This document shows, in pieces, positions 28,467-37,502 of a stretch of 64,000 nt of DNA. A program made the translations under genes and the position numbers. How positions within the stretch are numbered: position 1 is the stretch's first letter; every line of letters begins with the position of its first letter. Source of the stretch: DASWTL01 sp035575925. Lineage in GTDB: Bacteria; Bacteroidota; Bacteroidia; Sphingobacteriales; Sphingobacteriaceae. The stretch lies in contig DATLXK010000062.1 of NCBI GenBank assembly GCA_035575925.1, positions 87,480 to 151,479 on the forward strand, given 5' to 3'. Under the pieces are notes generated by a model. That model made no database searches and was not told the origin of the DNA. It saw only the letters and a program-made list of their open reading frames with translations.

Positions 28467-30029
28467 ATGAAAAAGAACTGCTTCATCATTATTTTTCTTA
28501 CTGCGGGAATCCTGCAATCAGCTTTGGCACAGGCCCCAAATGACGCAACTACTATTCAAAGAATTCGTAACGAAGGACTAAATAATTCCAAAGTTATGGA
28601 AAATGCCTTCTATATTACTGATGTAGCTGGACCAAGACTAACTAATTCCCCCGGATTAAAACGGGCTCAGGAATGGGCTGTAAACACATTCAAATCATGG
28701 GGTTTGCAAAATGTTAATCTGGAGTCATGGGGTACTTTCGGTAGAGGATGGGAAGTTCAGAAATATTATGCTGCAGTGACAGCGCCTTACTATTATTCTA
28801 TAATCGGTTCGCCAAAAGCATGGACACCGGGAACCAATGGCTTGATTAAATCAGAGGTGATTTTACTAAAGATTGATTCAGTTTCTGATCTGGCTAAATA
28901 CAAAGGTAAACTTAAGGGCAAAATTGTAATTCTCGATAATCCGGCACCTGTAGAAACTACCTTTAAAGCCGATGGCGTCCGGTATACCGATGAGCAGCTT
29001 TTACAGTTAGCAACTCCAACACAACCGCCAGTTACCCGGACAACATCCGCAGTAAATCCTCAGGAATCAATAAACAGGTATAAACAATTACTGGAGTTGA
29101 GATCCAGTATCAGTGAATTTTTTATTGCAGAGCGCACCGCACTTATTCTTAGCCGTACCAGAGGAACTCATGGCACATTTTTCACTTCGAACGGGGCATC
29201 ATACGCTGCTGATGCAAAACCTGTAACTCCGGAGATAGAGGTATCAACAGAAGATTATTTACGTTTACTTCGGCTTGTTAAATCAGGCACTAAAGTACTT
29301 TTAGAGGCTGAGATTAAAACCAGTTTTCAGGATAAGGATCTGGCCGGATATAATGTGATCGCTGAAATTCCCGGAACGGATCCGATATTAAAAGAGGAAG
29401 TTGTCATGCTCGGAGCGCATTATGATTCATGGCATTCGGCTACAGGAGCTACTGATAATGCAGCCGGAAGCGCAGTAATGATAGAGGTGATGCGTATAAT
29501 TAAAACCCTGGATCTGAAACCTAAACGCACTATACGTATTGCTTTATGGGATGGCGAGGAGCAGGGATTATTCGGATCAAGAGGCTATGCGGCTTCACAT
29601 TTTGGTAACCGGAAAACATTGGTTATGAATACTGCTCAGGGGAAAATATCCTCTTATTATAATTTAGATAATGGCACCGGAAAAATTCGCGGCATTTATT
29701 TACAGGGTAATGAGGGGGTGAGGAATATTTTTACCGAATGGCTGGAGCCTTTTAAAGATCTTGGGGCAGCAACTATAACAAGCAGAAACACAGGAGGAAC
29801 CGACCATTTATCATTTGATGAATTAGGTATACCCGGCTTTCAGTTTATCCAGGACGGAATTGAGTACGGTTCACGCACGCACCACTCTAATCAGGATACT
29901 TTTGACCGGCTAATCGCTGAAGATCTTAAACAAGCTGCAACCATAATTGCCGCATTTGTTTTTAACACTGCACAGCTGGATCATAAACTCCCCAGGAAAG
30001 AGCTTCCTGTTATTAAAACAGTAAATTAG
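28467..30029 (+). CDS. Exported M28 family aminopeptidase
   Basis: 520 residues with a signal peptide (MKKNCFIIIFLTAGILQSALAQ). A PA-like insertion occupies about residues 130-270. The zinc site runs through LGAHYDSWHSATGATDNAAG (His and bridging Asp), DGEEQGLFGSRGY (Glu-Glu) and the later GGTDHLSFDELGIPGFQF and SRTHHSNQDTFD (last His). This is the complete set of M28 ligands, so an active di-zinc peptidase is expected in the periplasm or outside. It is convergent with the beta-CASP gene, only 6 bases apart. Confidence 0.92.
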   Translation: MKKNCFIIIFLTAGILQSALAQAPNDATTIQRIRNEGLNNSKVMENAFYITDVAGPRLTNSPGLKRAQEWAVNTFKSWGLQNVNLESWGTFGRGWEVQKYYAAVTAPYYYSIIGSPKAWTPGTNGLIKSEVILLKIDSVSDLAKYKGKLKGKIVILDNPAPVETTFKADGVRYTDEQLLQLATPTQPPVTRTTSAVNPQESINRYKQLLELRSSISEFFIAERTALILSRTRGTHGTFFTSNGASYAADAKPVTPEIEVSTEDYLRLLRLVKSGTKVLLEAEIKTSFQDKDLAGYNVIAEIPGTDPILKEEVVMLGAHYDSWHSATGATDNAAGSAVMIEVMRIIKTLDLKPKRTIRIALWDGEEQGLFGSRGYAASHFGNRKTLVMNTAQGKISSYYNLDNGTGKIRGIYLQGNEGVRNIFTEWLEPFKDLGAATITSRNTGGTDHLSFDELGIPGFQFIQDGIEYGSRTHHSNQDTFDRLIAEDLKQAATIIAAFVFNTAQLDHKLPRKELPVIKTVN

Positions 30030-30035
30030 AACGTA

Positions 30036-31439
30036 CTATTCCAGGTCCTGAGTATGATGAAGATTGGGGATTTCAACGATGGAAAAGCCTTTTTCCAGGA
30101 TCTTTTCTCGGAAGATCGACTGAGTATCATATTCTCCGTGAACAAGAAATATTTTTTTTACATGTGCGGGATCCTGGCAGGATATAAATTTTAGAAGATC
30201 CTCATAATCCCCATGCGCACTCATGGATTTTATGGAACGGACTTCCGCCCTTACATCATATTCTTCCCCAAAAATACGCACAACCGGAGCACCCGCAAGC
30301 AATCTTCCGCCTAACGATCGCGGTTCACAATAGCCCACCATCAGGATGGTGTTTTTATGATTTCCTATATTATTCCGTATATGATGCTTCACCCTGCCGG
30401 CTTCAGCCATACCCGAAGAAGAAATAATTACACATGGCCTTGAGTCGGCATTTAACGCTTTGGACTCCTCTACAGTACCAATATATTTTAATCCCTTAAA
30501 ATGAAAAATATCAGAGTCGGTCTTCATTACCTCCTGTACATTATTATTGTATACATCAGGATGATCTTTTAAAACCTGCGTAGCCTTCACTGAAAGCGGA
30601 CTATCCACATAATACGCAACATCAGGTAACAGTCCTCTTAGCTCCAATCCGTTCAGGGCATACAGCAGCTCCTGGGTTCTTCCTACACTGAAAGCAGGGA
30701 TTATGACTTTTCCTTTTTTTAATTCACAAGTTTGGTGGATAATCTCACGCAACATGTCCTCAATAGGTTCCAGATCTTTATGTAACGAGTCGCCATAAGT
30801 AGATTCAAGCAAAATATAATCAGCCTGTTCAAAAACCGATGGGCTTTTCAGCAGGAGATCATCATAGCGGCCAACATCGCCGCTGAAGGTTATTTGGGTT
30901 AACTTACCCTCTTCAAGAACCGATAAATGTACTGCAGCACTCCCAATTACATGCCCTGCATCGGTAAATTTCACTTTCACACGCGGTGTAATTTCGTACT
31001 CCTCATTATATTCAGCAATTTTAAATAGCCTGAGAGACTCTATAACATCTTCATCGGTGTATAACGGCTCTTCTAACGGTAGCCCTTTTCGTTTCCTGCT
31101 TTTATTACTGTACTCAGCATCCTGACTTTGTATTTTAGCAGAATCCATCAAAAGTATCTTACAAAGATCCATCGTGGGGGGAGTGCAGATAATATCTCCT
31201 CTAAACCCTTCGGCTAATAATCGGGGAATTAACCCGCAATGATCTATATGCGCATGTGATAGTACTAGATAATTAACGGCGGATGGCTTAAAACCAAAAT
31301 AATCATTCAGGTCATCAGTCTCCTCACCCATTCCCTGGAACATGCCGCAATCCAGAAGAATTTGGGTATTATCTTTTAAAGTAATTAAATGTTTGCTGCC
31401 GGTAACGGTTTGTGCGGCACCATGGAAAGCTATTTTCAT
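30036..31439 (-). CDS. MBL-fold beta-CASP RNA-processing type nuclease
   Basis: 467 residues. The metallo-beta-lactamase motif is HAHIDHCG (about 60-67), with further ligands in TDAGHVIGSAA and FSGDVGRYDD. The beta-CASP part (about 190-380) and the C-terminal RNA-specificity motif MSAHGDYEDLL follow. This architecture is that of exonucleases/endonucleases of the CPSF73-like, YSH1/RNase J-related group. It starts ATG at 31439 and ends next to the M28 gene stop. Target RNA is unknown. Confidence 0.9.
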   Translation of the reverse strand: MKIAFHGAAQTVTGSKHLITLKDNTQILLDCGMFQGMGEETDDLNDYFGFKPSAVNYLVLSHAHIDHCGLIPRLLAEGFRGDIICTPPTMDLCKILLMDSAKIQSQDAEYSNKSRKRKGLPLEEPLYTDEDVIESLRLFKIAEYNEEYEITPRVKVKFTDAGHVIGSAAVHLSVLEEGKLTQITFSGDVGRYDDLLLKSPSVFEQADYILLESTYGDSLHKDLEPIEDMLREIIHQTCELKKGKVIIPAFSVGRTQELLYALNGLELRGLLPDVAYYVDSPLSVKATQVLKDHPDVYNNNVQEVMKTDSDIFHFKGLKYIGTVEESKALNADSRPCVIISSSGMAEAGRVKHHIRNNIGNHKNTILMVGYCEPRSLGGRLLAGAPVVRIFGEEYDVRAEVRSIKSMSAHGDYEDLLKFISCQDPAHVKKIFLVHGEYDTQSIFREKILEKGFSIVEIPNLHHTQDLE

Positions 31440-31512
31440 ATATTAAAGTCATTAACATAAAACCCGGTAAATTGTAATGACAAAAATAAATAAAACAAAC
31501 CTAAGAAAATAG

Positions 31513-31543
31513 TTGTATAACTAAATAATTAGTTTTACATTTG
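31513..31543 (+). promoter_or_regulatory. Promoter with overlapping dyad operator (probable BlaI site)
   Basis: TTG at 31513-31515, a 20-base spacer and TACATTTG at 31536-31543 fit the Bacteroidota promoter. An inverted repeat lies over it: TGTATAACTAA (31514-31524), ATAA, TTAGTTTTACA (31529-31539), 10 of 11 pairs matching. BlaI/MecI proteins bind dyads with TACA/TGTA ends, and a BlaI-family gene is the second gene of this unit. The -7 box ends only three bases before the ATG at 31547, so the transcript would be nearly leaderless. Confidence 0.7.
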
Positions 31544-31546
31544 GAT

Positions 31547-32038
31547 ATGCATCGCTCATTAATAATAATTTTGCTATTGACCACTGTACTCATTTCATCG
31601 TGCAGAGTTAATAGAATTGTTAATGGCCAGCAGCAAGGTAAATGGATTTATATAACAGAGGAAGTTGAAAAAAGCGTAACCCGCCTTGCCAAGAATGGCT
31701 TTCTTTCTGGAAAAATAATGCAGAAAGGGTATAACTACAAAGGGCGGTTCAATAAAGGTAAAGAAGTAGGAATATGGCGATATTATTTGAACGGAAAATT
31801 AGTACGTAAAGAAAAATATAATGGAGAAATGGCTAATGTTCGTTTTTATCATGAAAATGGAAAAATAGAGAGCGAGGGAAAAACCTGGACTGATAACTCA
31901 CCGAAACACGTACACTGGTATTATTCAGGCAATTGGAACTTTTACGATACAAGCGGTTCTTTAGTAGTAACCCGCCAGTATGAAAAAGGAGAAATTATTA
32001 ATGAAGTTGATTATAAGAATAACAAAGAATGGAAATAA
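31547..32038 (+). CDS. Lipoprotein with MORN/YwqK-like repeats
   Basis: About 163 residues from the ATG at 31547. The signal peptide ends in a lipobox, LISSC, so the protein is lipidated. The mature part contains GKWIYITEE, GIWRYYLNGKLVRKEKYNGE and VRFYHENGKIESEGKTW, which are the short aromatic repeats of MORN/YwqK-like proteins. The end overlaps the BlaI-family gene by ten bases. As first gene of a BlaI-M56 operon, it may be a target or sensor component of that response; this is inference from position only. Confidence 0.8.
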   Translation: MHRSLIIILLLTTVLISSCRVNRIVNGQQQGKWIYITEEVEKSVTRLAKNGFLSGKIMQKGYNYKGRFNKGKEVGIWRYYLNGKLVRKEKYNGEMANVRFYHENGKIESEGKTWTDNSPKHVHWYYSGNWNFYDTSGSLVVTRQYEKGEIINEVDYKNNKEWK

Positions 32039-32400
32039 AAGAATTAACAAAGGCAGAAGAACAGATAATGCAGGTTTTGTGGGATCTGGAAAAAGGATTT
32101 GTGAAAGATGTTCTGGAGCAACTGCCAGAACCTAAACCCGCATATAATACGGTTTCTACAATCATCCGGATACTGGAGACTAAAGGTTTTATAGACCATA
32201 AAGCTTTTGGGAAAAGCCACCGTTACTTCCCGCTTATTACTAAGGAAACCTATAAAAGTTTTGCTACTGATAAACTTATGAATGGTTACTTCAGCAACTC
32301 GGTAGAGAATATGTTTTCCTTTTTTGTAAAAGAGAAAAAACTCGATTTAAAAGAAGCTGATGAGATTATGAAGCTGATTGAAAAACTTAAAAAGAAATAA
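32029..32400 (+). CDS. BlaI/MecI-family transcriptional repressor
   Basis: 123 residues. The N-terminal winged helix is typical: LTKAEEQIMQVLWDLEKGFVKDVLEQL, then AYNTVSTIIRILETKGFIDHK with the recognition helix. The C-terminal part is the dimerisation and protease-cleavage region. In known systems the repressor is inactivated by the M56 membrane peptidase encoded next to it, as here. Its likely operator lies over the promoter at 31513-31543, so the operon would be autoregulated. No beta-lactamase gene is nearby, so the controlled genes may just be this operon. Confidence 0.92.
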   Translation: MEIKELTKAEEQIMQVLWDLEKGFVKDVLEQLPEPKPAYNTVSTIIRILETKGFIDHKAFGKSHRYFPLITKETYKSFATDKLMNGYFSNSVENMFSFFVKEKKLDLKEADEIMKLIEKLKKK

Positions 32401-32401
32401 T

Positions 32402-34450
32402 ATGAATAGCATGAATTACCTGCTTCAGGCTAACCTGTACCTGATCCTTTTTATGGGATTTTACTCACTGGTACTTCGTAATGAAACGTTTTTCAGACAA
32501 AACCGGATCTTTCTAAACGGAAGTGTGCTTTTATCATTCGTTATTCCGTTTATTAATTCGGGCTGGTTCCGTGATCTGTTTATTACACAAAAAGTGCGGG
32601 AAGCGGTACCATTACAACTAATCTATGATCCGGTAATGGTGCAGGTAAGCGCAGAAGCGCCGGGATGGACATTTACTGATGTCATGTTCTGGATCTATGT
32701 ATCGGGAACCATACTATTTCTGACCAGATTTTTTATTCAGCTTATTTGGCTTAATTATAATTTAAAAGAGAAAAAAGGCTCTGCTTTTTCTTTCTTTAAG
32801 AAACTTGTGGTAGATGAAGATCTCTTGGAAAAGGAAACAATTATTGCCCATGAAAAAGTACATATCAGGCAATGGCATTCTGCAGATATTATTTTAACCG
32901 AGCTCGCTGCTATTATTAACTGGTTTAACCCTGTTGTATACCTGTACAAAAAAGAAATCCGGCATATTCACGAATTTATTGCCGACGAAGAGGCTTCATC
33001 GGCGCAAATAAGCAAATCGGATTACGCAGTATTACTGCTCAGCAATACACTGGGGATTAATCCGCACCAACTAACCAATAGTTTTTTTAATCAATCATTA
33101 TTAAAAAGGAGGATTATCATGTTAAATAAAAACCGATCACCCAGAACAGGCCTTTTAAAATACGGGCTGTGCGCTCCCCTATTTGCAATTATGCTGATAT
33201 TTTCAGCCGCTACAGTAAGCACGGATAAAGCAGAGCTAATACTTAAATCCAAAAAAATCACCAGCTCGTTAATGGGAAGTTTAGCTGTAACCGATGAACC
33301 GGATGATTATAAATCATTCTTAAAGCGAAATCCAACAGTTAAAGAATTAGCATGGCAGATTAACCCATACCGGGTAATCGTATATCTGAAGAATGGCAAA
33401 TCTGAAATATACACCATGGATAAACCCCGGGAAAAGCAAAACTCTTTAAGCAAATATGGCGACTTTCCTTATCCGCCGCCACCGCCGCCGACAGTGAATA
33501 GATTAGAATTACCGCCGCCACCGCCAATGCCTCCTGAAGTTGCGACAGACCTCAAAGTTCTATACAAACACTTAGGAAAGAGTATTAAATATCCTGAAAG
33601 CGCGAGGGAAAATCAGATTACAGGCTATGTTGTTGCAGGCTTTAGTGTGGAAAATAATTCAATCAGGAATATTAAAGTAATCAAGACCCCTGGTTATGGT
33701 TTAGAGGAGGAAGTAATCAAATCCCTTTCCACCTTTAACGGGCCATTATTTTTAGGGAGCGGGCCACATACTATAGGTATAGGTTTTCAGATATCGGGTT
33801 CATCGAAGAACATTCTTGAAACGAAAGATTCGAATTACCCAAACTATTTGGGTGACGTAATAGTAACGGCCTACTCCTCAAAATCGGCAATTAGTACAGA
33901 TAATTCAGAGGAAAAACCCGTTACCCTGGATAAAGTACGGGATTTTGCCAGTGTGGAAGTTCTGCCGTTATTTCCGGGAGGAGAAAAAGGTTTTTATGCG
34001 TTTTTGAGTCAAAACATTAAATATCCTGCAGAAGCTAAAGAAAAGAACATATCAGGAAGAGTGTTTGTAACATATATTGTTGAAAAAGATGGTTCTCTTG
34101 CAGATATTAAGGTGTTACGGGGATTAGGCTACGGAACTGATGAAGAAGCGGTAAGGGTTTTAAAGTTATCTCCAAACTGGATCCCGGGTATAACTAATGG
34201 ACAACATGTGCGGGTTCAATACACTATACCGATTTTATTTAGTCTAAATTCCAAAACAAGTGTTGATAGGTTACAGAAGACAGAAATTGTCCCTTTAGTA
34301 ATACTAGATGGTAAAGAAATTAGTTATGAAGAAATGAAAAAGATCCCGTCAGGCTCTATAAAATTAATGAACGTTTTAAAAGATAAAAGTGCAGTAGATA
34401 AATATGGTGAGAAAGGAAAAAATGGCGTGATAGAAATTTCTATAAAATAG
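32402..34450 (+). CDS. M56 (BlaR1-type) membrane peptidase with TonB C-terminal domains
   Basis: I start at the ATG at 32402, one base after the repressor stop; a TTG at 32378 is less likely. The first 285 residues have four membrane spans and the metallopeptidase motif HEKVH (about 150-154), with the helper segment EFIADEEAS. Proline stretches (about 357-382) lead to two TonB-C type domains, about 388-460 and 535-610 (IKYPESARENQITGYV and IKYPAEAKEKNISGRV). The last 25 residues (LKDKSAVDKYGEKGKNGV) look like the end of a TonB-receptor plug. So this is a sensor/peptidase with periplasmic modules that may contact the outer membrane. Confidence 0.92.
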   Translation: MNSMNYLLQANLYLILFMGFYSLVLRNETFFRQNRIFLNGSVLLSFVIPFINSGWFRDLFITQKVREAVPLQLIYDPVMVQVSAEAPGWTFTDVMFWIYVSGTILFLTRFFIQLIWLNYNLKEKKGSAFSFFKKLVVDEDLLEKETIIAHEKVHIRQWHSADIILTELAAIINWFNPVVYLYKKEIRHIHEFIADEEASSAQISKSDYAVLLLSNTLGINPHQLTNSFFNQSLLKRRIIMLNKNRSPRTGLLKYGLCAPLFAIMLIFSAATVSTDKAELILKSKKITSSLMGSLAVTDEPDDYKSFLKRNPTVKELAWQINPYRVIVYLKNGKSEIYTMDKPREKQNSLSKYGDFPYPPPPPPTVNRLELPPPPPMPPEVATDLKVLYKHLGKSIKYPESARENQITGYVVAGFSVENNSIRNIKVIKTPGYGLEEEVIKSLSTFNGPLFLGSGPHTIGIGFQISGSSKNILETKDSNYPNYLGDVIVTAYSSKSAISTDNSEEKPVTLDKVRDFASVEVLPLFPGGEKGFYAFLSQNIKYPAEAKEKNISGRVFVTYIVEKDGSLADIKVLRGLGYGTDEEAVRVLKLSPNWIPGITNGQHVRVQYTIPILFSLNSKTSVDRLQKTEIVPLVILDGKEISYEEMKKIPSGSIKLMNVLKDKSAVDKYGEKGKNGVIEISIK

Positions 34451-34480
34451 ATTAACTGTATTATAAAAAATAATTTAACA

Positions 34481-34512
34481 AGAAACCCTGAAGCAAATGC
34501 TCCAGGGTTTCT
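34481..34512. terminator. Bidirectional hairpin between the M56 and sdhB genes
   Basis: AGAAACCCTG (34481-34490) pairs with CAGGGTTTCT (34503-34512). On the minus strand the stem is followed by a T-rich run, so it suits sdhB best; it can also serve the plus-strand operon. Confidence 0.75.
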
Positions 34513-34543
34513 AACAAATCTCCTCGTCCCGGCTGGTACAAAT

Positions 34544-35314
34544 TTAATGAATTTCTTCTTCTTTAAAGAATTTTGCGACATAGTAATCGCGGTTCATGCG
34601 GGCTATATTAGTCAATGAAATTTCTTTAGGACACTCCGCTTCACAAGCTCCTGTATTGGTGCAATTTCCAAAACCCTCTTCATCCATTTGTGCAACCATA
34701 GCCTGCACACGACGATATCGCTCCGGCTGTCCCTGTGGTAATAACGCCAGCTGCGACACCTTGGCAGACACAAATAACATGGCTGAAGCATTTTTACATG
34801 CTGCCACACAGGCACCGCACTGAATACACGTAGCAGAGTTAAATGCCTCATCTGCAATCACTTTTGGAATGGCTATTTCATTTGCATCCGGAACACCGCC
34901 TGTACCCACCGACACATAGCCCCCAGCCTGCTGGATGCGCTCAAAGGCCGACCGGTCAACAGCCAGATCTTTAATTACAGGAAATGCTGCAGCTCTCCAT
35001 GGCTCAATCGTTATTGTTTCACCATCTTTAAAGCTCCGCATATGAAGCTGACAGGTAGTAATAGCCCTTTTGGGTCCATGAGGCCGTCCGTTGATATGTA
35101 AAGAACACATTCCACAAATACCCTCGCGACAATCATGGTCAAAATGAATAGGATCTTCCCCTTTTTTTATCAGCCCTTCGTTTACTACATCCAGCATCTC
35201 CAGGAAAGACATATCCGGAGAAACGCCATCAGCTTTGTAAGTTACAAACCGGCCTTTATCAGCAGCATGCTGCTGTCTCCATACTTTCAGCGTTAAATTC
35301 ATGTTTCCGCTCAT
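34544..35314 (-). CDS. sdhB: Succinate dehydrogenase/fumarate reductase iron-sulfur subunit
   Basis: 256 residues; a start at 35302 (MNLTLKVW) is also possible. The [2Fe-2S] ligands are in DCREGICGMCSLHINGRPHGP and the [4Fe-4S]/[3Fe-4S] clusters in CIQCGACVAACKNAS and GNCTNTGACEAECPKEIS. It transfers electrons from SdhA to the quinone site in SdhC. It is the last gene of sdhCAB, but 211 bases of non-coding, repeat-flanked sequence lie between sdhA and sdhB. Confidence 0.97.
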   Translation of the reverse strand: MSGNMNLTLKVWRQQHAADKGRFVTYKADGVSPDMSFLEMLDVVNEGLIKKGEDPIHFDHDCREGICGMCSLHINGRPHGPKRAITTCQLHMRSFKDGETITIEPWRAAAFPVIKDLAVDRSAFERIQQAGGYVSVGTGGVPDANEIAIPKVIADEAFNSATCIQCGACVAACKNASAMLFVSAKVSQLALLPQGQPERYRRVQAMVAQMDEEGFGNCTNTGACEAECPKEISLTNIARMNRDYYVAKFFKEEEIH

Positions 35315-35321
35315 TCTATTT

Positions 35322-35526
35322 AGATATAAGATATGAGATGTTAGATTTGAGCCTTTTGCCTAAGCATTTGCTGAAAAGCAAAATTCAATTTTTTGCAACT
35401 CATCAATCTGATTAAGAAGCTTCTCTAACAAATCAGTATTTAATAAATTAAGTTTATTTGATATAATTAATTGGGCTGTAATTAAGAATTATCGGTCTCC
35501 CATCTCCAATCTCACTACTCAAATCT
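35322..35526 (-). pseudogene. Decayed four-helix-bundle (S23-like) cassette between sdhA and sdhB
   Basis: On the minus strand a frame from about 35493 to the stop at 35362-35360 reads FLITAQLIISNKLNLL, then NTDLLEKLLNQIDELQKI. This resembles the C-terminal helix of four-helix-bundle proteins (23S rRNA intervening-sequence type) that are scattered in Bacteroidota genomes. The N-terminal part is missing and there is no start. Both edges carry purine-rich units, AGATTTGAG at 35343-35351 and inverted at 35518-35526, with further GAGAT-type copies beside them. I read it as an inserted and now decayed cassette; the homology is short. Confidence 0.45.
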
Positions 35527-37460
35527 TACTTATAACTTCTTTGTGATAATTTAACATTTTCAAATACCAGTTCTTCTTTATGCAATGCTGAGGGCTGATT
35601 ATAGCCCTGATATTCCCAGGCGGCAACATATCCATAGGAATCATCATTACGCAGCGCTTCTCCTTCCTCAGTCTGGCTTTCAACCCGGAAGTGGCCACCG
35701 CACGATTCTTTTCTATTTAGTGCATCATCAACCATCAGCTCGCCAAGTTCAAGAAAATCGGCCACGCGGTTAGCTTTTTCAAGCGACTGATTAAATTCAG
35801 CGTTCTTACCAGGTACTATTGCATTTTTCCAAAAATCTTCCCGCAAATCGCGGATAAGACCTTTTGCTTTGATTAATCCTTCTTCTGAACGGGCCATTCC
35901 GCAGTATTCCCACATAATCAACCCAAGTTCACGATGATATTCGTCGACTGTTTTAGTTCCCTTTAAAGATAAAAGCGTATTTATACGATCTATTACTTCT
36001 TTTTTTGTTTCGGCAAATGCCGGATGATTTTCATTAACAGGTGCCGGTCCAATAGTTGCCAAATAATCTCCTAACGTAGCAGGAATTACAAAATATCCAT
36101 CGGCAAGGCCCTGCATTAATGCTGAAGCTCCCAGGCGATTAGCACCATGATCTGAGAAATTTGCTTCTCCCAATGCGTACAATCCCGGAATAGTAGTTTG
36201 CAGGTTATAATCCACCCATAATCCTCCCATGGTGTAGTGTACCGCAGGGTAAATTCTCATGGGCAGCCTATATGGATTTTCGTCGGTGATCTGGTAGTAC
36301 ATATCAAACAGGTTTCCATATTTTGCCCGTACCGCGTCTTCTCCAAGCCGTTTAATTGCATCCGCAAAATCAAGAAACACAGCCAATCCTGACGAACCCA
36401 CACCTTTTCCTTCATCAACAGCTTCTTTAGCATTCCGCGAAGCCACATCCCGGGGAACCAGGTTACCAAAAGCAGGATATTTCCGCTCAAGAAAATAATC
36501 CCGGTCTTCTTCTTTAAGATCAGTAGCCTTTATTTCATTGTTACGAAGTTTCATGGCTAACTCAGGTGTTGCCGGAGCCCAAACACGGCCGTCGTTTCGT
36601 AATGATTCAGACATCAGCGTAAGTTTAGACTGATGATCGCCGCTTACCGGGATACAGGTAGGGTGTATTTGAGTAAAACACGGGTTTCCAAAGAATGCTC
36701 CCCGCCTGTGTGCCTTCCAAGCGGCAGTAACATTACATCCCATAGCATTGGTAGACAGGTAAAAGACGTTTCCATAGCCTCCGGTACACAATAAAACGGC
36801 ATGTCCGGAATGACTTTCAATATCTCCTGAAATAAGGTCGCGGGTTATAATTCCCTGTGCCTTACCATCCACCATAACCACATCCAGCATTTCATGCCGA
36901 TTATACATCTTCACAGTGCCGGCATGTATCTGGCGGTTTAGCGCTGAATAAGCTCCTAAAAGCAATTGCTGCCCGGTTTGTCCGCGGGCATAAAATGTGC
37001 GTGAAACCTGTGCACCGCCAAAAGAACGGTTATCCAGCAATCCTCCGTATTCACGGGCAAAGGGAACTCCCTGAGCAACACACTGGTCAATAATATTTAC
37101 TGAAACTTCGGCCAACCGATGAACATTGCCTTCACGTGCGCGATAGTCTCCGCCCTTTATAGTATCATAAAATAAGCGATATACGCTGTCTCCATCATTG
37201 CGATAGTTTTTTGCTGCATTTATACCCCCTTGTGCTGCAATGGAGTGTGCCCGGCGCGGGCTATCCTGGAAACAGAACGCTTTCACATTATATCCTAATT
37301 CGGCAAGTGAAGCCGCAGCAGAAGCACCTGCAAGACCTGTTCCTACAATAATAATATCGTATTTACGCTTGTTAGCCGGATTCACCAGCTTTAAATTGAA
37401 CTTATGCTTAGACCATTTTTCGGCTAAGGGGCCTTCCGGAATTTTAGCATCTAACTTCAT
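35526..37460 (-). CDS. sdhA: Succinate dehydrogenase/fumarate reductase flavoprotein subunit
   Basis: 644 residues, oxidising succinate to fumarate in the citric acid cycle or the reverse. The FAD fold begins at DIIIVGTGLAGASAAASLAELG; covalent FAD attachment is at the His of HSIAAQGGINAAK. The substrate loop has HPTCIPVSGDH, the active site includes RLPMRIYPAVHYTMGGLWVDY, and the C-terminus carries the capping helices. Length and sequence suit the type B (menaquinone) complexes of Bacteroidota with one cytochrome subunit. The gene starts 42 bases after sdhC. Confidence 0.97.
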   Translation of the reverse strand: MKLDAKIPEGPLAEKWSKHKFNLKLVNPANKRKYDIIIVGTGLAGASAAASLAELGYNVKAFCFQDSPRRAHSIAAQGGINAAKNYRNDGDSVYRLFYDTIKGGDYRAREGNVHRLAEVSVNIIDQCVAQGVPFAREYGGLLDNRSFGGAQVSRTFYARGQTGQQLLLGAYSALNRQIHAGTVKMYNRHEMLDVVMVDGKAQGIITRDLISGDIESHSGHAVLLCTGGYGNVFYLSTNAMGCNVTAAWKAHRRGAFFGNPCFTQIHPTCIPVSGDHQSKLTLMSESLRNDGRVWAPATPELAMKLRNNEIKATDLKEEDRDYFLERKYPAFGNLVPRDVASRNAKEAVDEGKGVGSSGLAVFLDFADAIKRLGEDAVRAKYGNLFDMYYQITDENPYRLPMRIYPAVHYTMGGLWVDYNLQTTIPGLYALGEANFSDHGANRLGASALMQGLADGYFVIPATLGDYLATIGPAPVNENHPAFAETKKEVIDRINTLLSLKGTKTVDEYHRELGLIMWEYCGMARSEEGLIKAKGLIRDLREDFWKNAIVPGKNAEFNQSLEKANRVADFLELGELMVDDALNRKESCGGHFRVESQTEEGEALRNDDSYGYVAAWEYQGYNQPSALHKEELVFENVKLSQRSYK

Positions 37461-37502
37461 TGCAGAATTATTTTGATTCCGAAATCTCGGAAATGTGAAA
37501 AT

